Of a DNA stretch of 64,000 nucleotides, positions 58,403 through 64,000 are shown one piece after another. The notes under the pieces were generated by a model. It was not told where the DNA came from, searched no databases, and worked only from the letters and a program-made list of their open reading frames with translations. Every line of letters starts with the position of its first letter. Positions within the stretch are counted from its first letter, which is position 1. This stretch comes from Thermoleophilaceae bacterium (lineage in GTDB: Bacteria; Actinomycetota; Thermoleophilia; Solirubrobacterales; Thermoleophilaceae), in NCBI GenBank assembly GCA_040901445.1, contig JBBDYQ010000001.1:124001-188000 (forward strand), given 5' to 3'. The translations under genes and the position numbers were made by a program.

Positions 58403-59364
58403 TTCGCTACGTCCTTCGCGTGGTAGGTGATCACGATGTCGGCGCCGGCGCGGCGGACGCCGGTGAGCGCCTCGAGCACGGCCGCGCGCTCGTCGAGGTG
58501 TCCGGAGGCAGCCGCCGCCTTGATCATGGCGTACTCCCCGCTCACGTTGTATGCAGCCACCGGCAGCCGCGTGGCGTCCTTGATCCGGCGGATGACGTCG
58601 AGATAGGGCAGCGCCGGCTTGACCATCACCACATCGGCGCCCTCCTCCACGTCGAGCAGCGCCTCGCGCACCGCCTCGTCGGCGTTGGCGGGGTCCATCT
58701 GGTAGCTGCGGCGGTCGCCGAACGCGGGCGCGGAGTCGGCCGCCTCGCGGAACGGCCCGTAGAAGGCGGAGGCGAACTTGGCGGAGTAGGCGATGATCGG
58801 CGTGTCGGTGTGGCCCTCGGAGTCGAGCTGGGTGCGCAGCGCGCCCACCCGGCCGTCCATCATGTCGCTCGGCGCGACCGCGTCCGCGCCCGAAGCCGCG
58901 TGCGAGATAGCCGTCTTCGCGAGCAGCTCGAGCGTGAGGTCGTTGTCGATGGTGCCCGCGTCGGTGACCACGCCACAGTGGCCGTGCGACGTGTAGCTGC
59001 ACAGGCACACGTCGGTGAACACGAGCAGCTCGGGGTGGACGTCCTTGATGGCGCGCACGGCGAGCTGCACCACGCCCTCGTCGTCCCAGGCGCCCGAGCC
59101 GGACTCGTCCTTCTCCGCCGGCACGCCGAACAGCAGCACGGCCGGGATGCCGAGCGCATGCGCCGAGCCGGCCTCCTCGACCGCGTTCGCGATCGACACG
59201 CGCTCGATCCCCGGCATGCCGGGGACGGGGGTGCGCTCGTCGGAGCCGAGCTGCACGAACATCGGGTACACGAGGTCGGAGGCCGAGAGCTCGGTCTCGC
59301 GCACCAGGTCGCGCAGGACCCCGGTCTTGCGCAGCCTGCGCAGGCGCGTCTGCGGAAAGGCCAT
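58381..59364 (-). CDS. hemB: Delta-aminolevulinic acid dehydratase (porphobilinogen synthase)
   Basis: This 327-residue enzyme condenses two aminolevulinates to porphobilinogen. It starts RLRRLRKTGVLRDLVRETELSASDLVYPMFV. The metal-binding block DVCLCSYTSHGHCG has three cysteines, the zinc-dependent type. Catalytic lysines lie in IAYSAKFASAFYGPF and VMVKPALPYLDVI. The end is NVSGEYAMIKAAAASGHLDE. A TAGACT box lies 7 bases before the ATG. The downstream AhbA-AhbB-like and hemL genes overlap or nearly abut. Confidence 0.95.
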   Translation of the reverse strand: MAFPQTRLRRLRKTGVLRDLVRETELSASDLVYPMFVQLGSDERTPVPGMPGIERVSIANAVEEAGSAHALGIPAVLLFGVPAEKDESGSGAWDDEGVVQLAVRAIKDVHPELLVFTDVCLCSYTSHGHCGVVTDAGTIDNDLTLELLAKTAISHAASGADAVAPSDMMDGRVGALRTQLDSEGHTDTPIIAYSAKFASAFYGPFREAADSAPAFGDRRSYQMDPANADEAVREALLDVEEGADVVMVKPALPYLDVIRRIKDATRLPVAAYNVSGEYAMIKAAAASGHLDERAAVLEALTGVRRAGADIVITYHAKDVANWLATSD

Positions 59365-59371
59365 CGGAAGG

Positions 59372-59377
59372 AGTCTA
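59372..59377 (-). promoter_or_regulatory. Putative -10 box of the hem operon
   Basis: Minus-strand TAGACT ends 7 bases before the hemB ATG at 59364. It should drive hemB, the AhbA-AhbB-like gene, hemL and the 142-residue protein. Confidence 0.45.
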
Positions 59378-59391
59378 GGCGGGCGGTCGCG

Positions 59392-60267
59392 TCACGCCGC
59401 GACCTGGGGCGTGGGCCTGCCGCGCTCGATGCGCCGCCGCTCCGTGCTCGCCACCAGGTCGAAGTAGCGCGTGCAGTAGCCGCGCGCGAGCGGCTTGGGC
59501 GTGACCGGGCGGGCGGCGCGCATGGCCCGGACCACGGCGCGGTGGGCCATCTCCTGCCGCGGCGACCAGGACAGTCCGTACAGCACGCGCACGCGCGCGG
59601 GAAGGCTGCCGAGCATGATCAGGTCGTGCACCCGCTTGGCGGGCTGCAGGTGGGTGGGCATCGGGATCTCGAATGCGGTGAAGGCACCCACCACCTTGGC
59701 CTCCGGCGTCAGGTGCAGGTCCTCGCCGGACAGCTGCTCGTCCCACCAGGCGCGGAAGTCCGGGTAGGTGGGCGGCGCGACGTCGCGCGGCATGCCGAAC
59801 AGCTCGGCGAAGCGGATGTAGTCCTGCCAGAACGACTCGCGCTCGGCGGGCTCGAGGCGGCGCACGAAGAGGTCGTAGAAGTGCTCTGCCGAGTCGGCGG
59901 CGACCGCCACCGTCCAGAGCATGAGCTGCGGGTCGAACGCGTCGTAGCGGGTGCCCCTGGGATAGTGCGGCCCGGCGTCCTCGGGCAGTGCGCCGTTCAC
60001 GCGCTCGTGCATCCTGTGGACCATGGCCAGCACGCGGTCGGCCTCCTCGCGCGTGCCGAAGAAGATCGTCTCGAACATCTTGCCCGTGTGGGCGAGGCGC
60101 CGGAACGGCGTGAGCTTCTGGCGCGTGTGCTCGGCGGTTCCGACGTAGTTGAGCGGCTTGAGCGCGCCGATGCAGAGTGCGCGCTGGCCGTAGTGGAGGC
60201 CCACGAGCCGTTCGCCGTGGACGCGCCGCAGCACCGACCTGCCGCGGGGAAAGTAGCCCTCGTCCAT
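59392..60267 (-). CDS. MpaB/latex-clearing-like (DUF2236) oxygenase-family protein
   Basis: This 291-residue helical protein resembles the DUF2236/MpaB group, in which members bind a b-type haem and include rubber oxygenases. It has RRVHGERLVGLHYGQRALCIGALKPLNYVGTAEHTRQKLTPFRRLAHTGKMFETIFFG, REEADRVLAMVHRMHERVNG, DPQLMLWTVAVAADSAEHFYDLFV and SFWQDYIRFAELFGMPRDVAPPTYPDFRAWWDE. The HRMHERVNG His is the likely haem ligand. It is divergent from a TetR gene with which it shares one promoter region. The substrate is unknown. Confidence 0.78.
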   Translation of the reverse strand: MDEGYFPRGRSVLRRVHGERLVGLHYGQRALCIGALKPLNYVGTAEHTRQKLTPFRRLAHTGKMFETIFFGTREEADRVLAMVHRMHERVNGALPEDAGPHYPRGTRYDAFDPQLMLWTVAVAADSAEHFYDLFVRRLEPAERESFWQDYIRFAELFGMPRDVAPPTYPDFRAWWDEQLSGEDLHLTPEAKVVGAFTAFEIPMPTHLQPAKRVHDLIMLGSLPARVRVLYGLSWSPRQEMAHRAVVRAMRAARPVTPKPLARGYCTRYFDLVASTERRRIERGRPTPQVAA

Positions 60268-60277
60268 GTGGAAACGG

Positions 60278-60294
60278 ATGTTATCAGATACCCT
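60278..60294. promoter_or_regulatory. Shared divergent promoter and TetR operator candidate
   Basis: On the minus strand TAACAT (60283-60278) ends 10 bases before the MpaB-like ATG. On the plus strand TACCCT (60289-60294) ends 7 bases before GTG 60302. The central TATC-A-GATA (60282-60290) is a short perfect palindrome and a possible TetR half-site pair. Confidence 0.45.
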
Positions 60295-60301
60295 CGTGCC
60301 C

Positions 60302-60940
60302 GTGAGCGTCTATGCCGGGGTGTCAGCCGAGGACCGCCGCGCCGGGCGGCGCGCGCGGCTGCTCGAGGCCGGACTGGACCTCGTGGGCAGCGACGGCTGG
60401 CAGGCGGCCGGCGTGCGGGCCATCTGCTCGCGCGCGCGGCTCACGCCGCGCTACTTCTACGAGAGCTTCGAGAACCGGGAGGCGCTGCTCGTGGCCATCT
60501 TCGACTCCATCTCCGAAGAGGCCGCCGGGCGCGTGGTCGAAGCCGTGGTGGCGGCCCCCGAGGACGCGGAGGCCAAATCGCGCGCGGCGGTCGAGTCCTT
60601 CGTGGACCTGCTCGTGGAGGACCCGCGCAAGGCGCGCGTGATGTTCGTGGAGGCCATGGGCATCGAGGCGCTCGAGCGCCGCCGGCACGAGGTGCTGCGG
60701 ATGTTCGCCCGGCTCATCCGCGACCAGGGCCGGGAGTTCTACGGCCGGCCCGCCGGGTCGGACCGCATCCTCGACACCACGGCGTTCCTCCTCGCGGGCG
60801 GTCTGGCCGAGCTGCTGCTGGCGTGGCTGGACGGCGAGCTGTCATCGAGCCGCGACGAGCTGGTGGACGACTGCGCCGCGCTGCTGGCGGCGACCGGCGA
60901 GGCCGCCGCGGCGATCGCGCGCGAGCGGACGCGGACCTAG
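60302..60940 (+). CDS. TetR-family repressor
   Basis: This 212-residue protein has a helix-turn-helix at the N-terminus (RAGRRARLLEAGLDLVGSDGWQAAGVRAICSRARLTPRYFYESFENREALLVAIFDSI) and a helical ligand domain. The start is set at GTG 60302 because a TACCCT box lies 7 bases before it; ATG 60266 would overlap the divergent MpaB-like start and would put the promoter inside the coding region. It most likely represses the divergent MpaB-like gene. The inducer is unknown. Confidence 0.85.
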   Translation: MSVYAGVSAEDRRAGRRARLLEAGLDLVGSDGWQAAGVRAICSRARLTPRYFYESFENREALLVAIFDSISEEAAGRVVEAVVAAPEDAEAKSRAAVESFVDLLVEDPRKARVMFVEAMGIEALERRRHEVLRMFARLIRDQGREFYGRPAGSDRILDTTAFLLAGGLAELLLAWLDGELSSSRDELVDDCAALLAATGEAAAAIARERTRT

Positions 60941-60970
60941 GCGAACCATGCCGGCTCGTGCCGGCACCCT

Positions 60971-61005
60971 CCTGCCCTGAGCACCCATACGGTGCCCAAG
61001 GCAGG
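60971..61005. terminator. Bidirectional terminator after the TetR and ABC permease genes
   Basis: CCTGCC (60971-60976) pairs with GGCAGG (61000-61005), and inside it GCACC (60981-60985) pairs with GGTGC (60991-60995). This two-part hairpin lies in the 87-base gap between convergent stop codons. Confidence 0.65.
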
Positions 61006-61027
61006 ACGCTCGCCCACGGCCCCTGGC

Positions 61028-62365
61028 CTACGCGAAGCGGCGCAGCGCGAGGCGACCCGCCAGGCCGAACGCCAGCGCGAGCGCGCCCAGGTGCAGCAGC
61101 GGCACGCCGATGCCGCCCTCGGCGCCGAGCGCCGCCTCCATCGCGTCGAGCGTGGGCTTGAAGGGGAAGAGCGCGGCCACCACGCGCAGCACGTCATAGA
61201 GGCCGCCGGACACCGAGCCGGACGGCACGAGCGAGACCACCGCCACCGGCAGCGAGAGCATGAACGCAAGCAGTGACGCCGCCCGCACCTCGCGCGTGAG
61301 CGCGCCGATGGCCAGCCCCATGGCCGCAAAGGCCAGCGCGCCCGCGACGGCGGCCACGATCCACAGCGGCACGCGGGTGAAGTCCAGGCCCACGAAGAGC
61401 CCGATGCCGATCAGCATCAGCACGCCCACGGGCGCCGCCATCGCGGCCGCCACCAGCGCCTTCTCCACCAGCAGCGCGGTGCGCGAGACCAGCCCGCGCA
61501 CCAGCCGCAGGAAGACGTTCTCCTCCCGCTCCAGGGCGAGGATGCCGGCGGCCAGGAGCATGGCCACGAACATGAGCGACACGGTGACCGCGATGGCGGC
61601 CGCGAACGACGCGAGCGGCGCGTCGCCGCCCTCGACCACGGTCTGCTCCACGCGGATCGGCGTGCCCACCGACGACAGGACCTCGTCGGAGAGGTCGAGG
61701 TTCTCGCGCGCGAGGCGGGCGAAGCTGATCACCTGCTCCACGCGATCGCGCACGGGCGAATCGCCCGGCAGGTCCCGCAGGGTGTCCTCGAGGATGGCCT
61801 GCGCCCGCTCCAGGCCGAGCACGTCGAAGTCGCGGCCCAGGAACGAGAACTCGCCGCCGGTGACGATCAATCCGAGGTAGTCCAGCGCGACCTCGGTGAA
61901 GCGCTCCGTGAGGGCGGCGTTGGCATCCGCCACCTGCGACTTGATCGTGTTCTCGACGAACTCCCGCTTGACCGGGTCCTCGGCGTTGTAGAAGACCTCG
62001 ACCGTGGCCGGCTCGAGCCCCGAGGACAGCTTCTGCGTGATGTCGGGCGGGATGATCAGCGCGCCGAGGACCTCGCCCTCGCGCACCATCTCGATGGCCT
62101 CCTCCCGGCTCGACACCGGCACGGTCTCGAGCGCCTCGAAGAGCTGGCTCGCCTGCCCCACCGCGTCGATCTCCTCTCCGCCGATCGAGATGACCTCCGC
62201 GGCCTCGGGCACCTGGTTGAGGAAGGCCACCCGCGGCTCCCCCGGTCCGCGCGTGAGCGCGAAGCCCACGATCACGGCGATGATCACCGGGTAGGCCACC
62301 AGCAGCGCCAGCAGCAGCGGCGAGCGCCTGAGGATGCGGATGTCCTTCGCGAAGAGGTGGCGCAC
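61028..62365 (-). CDS. ABC-2-type transporter permease
   Basis: This 445-residue membrane protein has a first helix near residues 15-38, a large extracytoplasmic loop of about 190 residues with SLEPATVEVFYNAEDPVKREFVENTIKSQV, and five or six more helices at the end (ILALEREENVFLRLVRGLVSRTALLVEKALVAAAMAAPVGVLMLIGIGLFVGL). This is the layout of YhgE/ABC-2 membrane proteins used for drug or lipid export. It follows the ATPase by 17 bases on the same strand. Substrate is unknown. Confidence 0.85.
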   Translation of the reverse strand: MRHLFAKDIRILRRSPLLLALLVAYPVIIAVIVGFALTRGPGEPRVAFLNQVPEAAEVISIGGEEIDAVGQASQLFEALETVPVSSREEAIEMVREGEVLGALIIPPDITQKLSSGLEPATVEVFYNAEDPVKREFVENTIKSQVADANAALTERFTEVALDYLGLIVTGGEFSFLGRDFDVLGLERAQAILEDTLRDLPGDSPVRDRVEQVISFARLARENLDLSDEVLSSVGTPIRVEQTVVEGGDAPLASFAAAIAVTVSLMFVAMLLAAGILALEREENVFLRLVRGLVSRTALLVEKALVAAAMAAPVGVLMLIGIGLFVGLDFTRVPLWIVAAVAGALAFAAMGLAIGALTREVRAASLLAFMLSLPVAVVSLVPSGSVSGGLYDVLRVVAALFPFKPTLDAMEAALGAEGGIGVPLLHLGALALAFGLAGRLALRRFA

Positions 62366-62382
62366 GGGTCAGGTGGCCATCT

Positions 62383-63129
62383 CTAGTGACCGCGCTGGCG
62401 CAGGAACGCCACGAACGCGCTCTCGAAGTCCAGCCCGGTCGTGCCCACCGCGTGCTCGAGCTCGCGCGGCGATCCGGTGAACAGCCGCTCGCCGTCGGCC
62501 AGCACCACGAGCTGGTGGGCGTGGCGGTCGGCCTCCTGCACGTTGTGGGTGGAGTACACGACCGTCGTGCCCGCGTCCGACAGCCCGAGGATGAACTCCC
62601 AGAGCCGCTCGCGCTGGCGCGGGTCGAGCGCGGCGCTGGGCTCGTCGAGCAGCAGCACCGGCGGGTCGGCGAGCAGGCCGATGGCGATGTTCACCCGCTG
62701 CCGGTTGCCGCCCGACAGCACGCCGACCTGGTCGTGCGCGCGGTCCTCCAGGCCGGTCTGGGCCAGCATTCGCGCCACCACGCCGTCCACGTCGGGGCAG
62801 CCTTCGAGCTTGGCGAACAGGCGCAGGTTCTCGTCCACCGTGAGCTTGCCGTACAGCGCGGCCTGCTGGGGAACCCAGCCCACCTCGCGCGGCACGCGGT
62901 TGACGCCGCCGTCGTCGGGGCGCTGGATGCCCGCGAGGATCGAGAGCAGCGTGGTCTTGCCGGCGCCGTTGGGCCCGATGACGGCCACGAGCTCGCCCCG
63001 TCCCGCGCGCAGCGACACGTCCTTGAGCGCCACCCTCTCCCCGTAGCGCTTCACGAGTCCCGTGGCCTCGAGCACGGGAGTGGCCGGCTCTGCCGCGCCG
63101 GTCGCGGCGGCGGTGGCGGGACGGGCCAT
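62383..63129 (-). CDS. ABC transporter ATP-binding protein
   Basis: This 248-residue ATPase drives the ABC-2 permease encoded downstream. It shows Walker A (VIGPNGAGKTTLLSILAG), the Q-loop region EVGWVPQQAALYGKLTVDENL, signature LSGGNRQRVNIAIGLLADP, Walker B LLLDEPSAALDPRQRERLWEFI and switch His in VVYSTHNVQEADRH. The N-terminal 18 residues are alanine- and threonine-rich. ATG 63129 is the start. The divergent gene begins at 63158. Confidence 0.92.
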   Translation of the reverse strand: MARPATAAATGAAEPATPVLEATGLVKRYGERVALKDVSLRAGRGELVAVIGPNGAGKTTLLSILAGIQRPDDGGVNRVPREVGWVPQQAALYGKLTVDENLRLFAKLEGCPDVDGVVARMLAQTGLEDRAHDQVGVLSGGNRQRVNIAIGLLADPPVLLLDEPSAALDPRQRERLWEFILGLSDAGTTVVYSTHNVQEADRHAHQLVVLADGERLFTGSPRELEHAVGTTGLDFESAFVAFLRQRGH

Positions 63130-63157
63130 GCGGGCAAGGGTGACAGAATCGCCCGCC

Positions 63158-63940
63158 GTGAAGCTTCTGTTCGTGGGTGACGTGGTGGGCGGCATCGGGC
63201 GGCGCGCCCTTGCCGGGCTGCTGCCCGGGATCCGCGAGCGCCACGCGCCCGACTTCGTGGTCGTGAACGGCGAGAACGCGGCCGGCGGCGTGGGCATCAC
63301 CGAGCGGGTGGCGCGCGAGCTGCTCGACCTCGACGTGGACGCAATCACTCTCGGCAACCACGCCTACCGCCACCGCGACGTGTACGGGCTGCTCGACACC
63401 GAGACGCGGATCGTGCGCCCGGCCAACTACCCGAAGGGCAATCCGGGCCGCGGGGTGACGGTGGTCGAGCGCGGCGGCGCACGGCTGGCCGTGGTCAACC
63501 TCTCGGGAATCGTGTTCATCGAGGCCGCGCGCTCGCCGTTCCCCGAGGCCGACGCCATCGTGGCCGGCCTGCGCGGGCGCGCCAACCACGTGCTCGTGGA
63601 CTTCCACGCCGAGGCCACCAGCGAGAAGGTGGCCATGGGCTGGCACCTCGACGGGCGCGTGACCGCCTGCGTGGGCACCCACACCCACGTGCCTACCAGC
63701 GACTTCCGCGTGCTGCCGGGCGGCACCGCCTACATCAGCGACGTGGGGATGACCGGGCCGCGCGGCGGCGTGATCGGCATGAAGCGCGAGCCGGCACTCG
63801 AGCGCTTCCGCACCCAGATGCCGGTGAAGCTGGAGACCTCGGACGAGGATCCGTGGCTCAACGCGGTGCTGATCGAGGCGGGCGACGACGGCCGGGCGAC
63901 GGGGATCGAGCAGCTGCTGCTGCCGGCGGACGGCGCGTAG
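63158..63940 (+). CDS. YmdB-like metallophosphoesterase (cyclic nucleotide phosphodiesterase)
   Basis: This 260-residue protein fits the YmdB family, which acts on 2',3'-cyclic nucleotides and other cyclic nucleotides. The metal-binding blocks are KLLFVGDVVGGIGRRAL, VVVNGENAAGGVGITERVARELL, AITLGNHAYRHRDVYGLL, HVLVDFHAEATSEKVAMGWHLDGRVTACVGTHTHVPTSD and DVGMTGPRGGVIGMKREPALERF. The canonical members have GNHTWD where this has GNHAYR. The GTG start follows a CAGAAT-like box. In several bacteria ymdB is linked with RNase Y; rny is not in view. Confidence 0.88.
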   Translation: MKLLFVGDVVGGIGRRALAGLLPGIRERHAPDFVVVNGENAAGGVGITERVARELLDLDVDAITLGNHAYRHRDVYGLLDTETRIVRPANYPKGNPGRGVTVVERGGARLAVVNLSGIVFIEAARSPFPEADAIVAGLRGRANHVLVDFHAEATSEKVAMGWHLDGRVTACVGTHTHVPTSDFRVLPGGTAYISDVGMTGPRGGVIGMKREPALERFRTQMPVKLETSDEDPWLNAVLIEAGDDGRATGIEQLLLPADGA

Positions 63941-63943
63941 GCC

Positions 63944-64000
63944 CTACGCGCAGCAGCCCTCCCCGCGCCACGCCTCCAGCCCCTCCCGGACGGCCACGGC
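63944..64000 (-). CDS. Partial reading frame at the window end
   Basis: A minus-strand frame open to the window edge ends AVAVREGLEAWRGEGCCA with a TAG stop. Only the last 18 residues are present, so function and reality cannot be judged. It would converge with the YmdB-like gene after 3 bases. Confidence 0.3.
   Translation of the reverse strand, partial: AVAVREGLEAWRGEGCCA

Noticed and set aside
60266-60301. ATG 60266 as the TetR start
   Set aside because: It would overlap the divergent MpaB-like start codon and put both promoters inside coding sequence, while GTG 60302 has a TACCCT box at the usual distance.

Overview
The window reads as a chromosomal segment of a very GC-rich actinobacterium. 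A split menaquinol-cytochrome c reductase whose cytochrome b C-terminal half is fused to cytochrome c, class A PBP, MptB-like and PIG-V-like mannosyltransferases, class E sortase, zinc-type HemB, many GTG/TTG starts and frequent starts without Shine-Dalgarno sequences fit deep-branching Actinobacteriota, most likely Thermoleophilia (Solirubrobacter/Conexibacter-like). That placement is inference; no 16S or marker search was possible. No stretch longer than about 240 bases lacks a gene.

Layout. 1-5000: tRNA-Arg(CCU) followed by a toxin-antitoxin-rich strip (DUF4160 remnant/DUF2442, AbrB/VapC, RelB/RelE), a ferredoxin/FprA-like reductase pair, and a two-gene module of a nucleotidyltransferase plus an unrecognised partner behind its own palindromic operator. 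5000-15000: CorC-like protein, second nucleotidyltransferase, phosphoesterase, BON protein, Vms1/baeRF-like protein, lipoprotein, pyrE, and an envelope operon (PIG-V-like transferase, HAD hydrolase, CAAX protease, L,D-transpeptidase). 15000-31400: PBP1-MptB, flippase-like protein, thiL, sortase, glycosyltransferase with an in-frame palindromic insertion, M28-like pseudoenzyme, two-component system with HtrA protease, anti-sigma-like protein, TreT and OtsA-like trehalose genes. 31400-40900: rpsF-[UvrA-like + MFS exporter]-ssb-rpsR-rplI-dnaB(mini-intein)-purA, a replication/ribosome operon interrupted by a drug-resistance-like pair. 40900-48300: PhzF, RDD, HIHH membrane protein, and a nucleotide-sugar set (WbpD-, WbpB-, WbpA-, WbpI-like) for a diacetamido-hexuronic acid, then a PabC-like enzyme and tRNA-Lys(CUU). 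48300-55600: STAS, TPR, TatC, TatA, Dcd, zinc-ribbon protein, polyprenyl synthase, MenG, and the bc complex. 55600-64000: hemL, fused AhbA-AhbB-like protein, hemB, MpaB-family protein with divergent TetR, ABC-2 exporter, YmdB-like phosphodiesterase.

How it works together. The menaquinone genes (prenyl synthase, MenG) lie directly beside the bc complex and the Tat translocase that exports its Rieske subunit. The hem genes that supply its haem follow. Recurrent TAnnnT hexamers lying 6-10 bases upstream of start codons imply widespread leaderless transcription, and this pattern decided several starts.

The most unusual items are the exporter/UvrA-like insertion in the S6-SSB-S18 operon, the nucleotidyltransferase module with an operator on its -10 box, two palindromic repeats of about 60 bases with compensatory changes placed just upstream of genes, an 80-base palindrome embedded in a glycosyltransferase reading frame, and the degenerate M28-like membrane protein.
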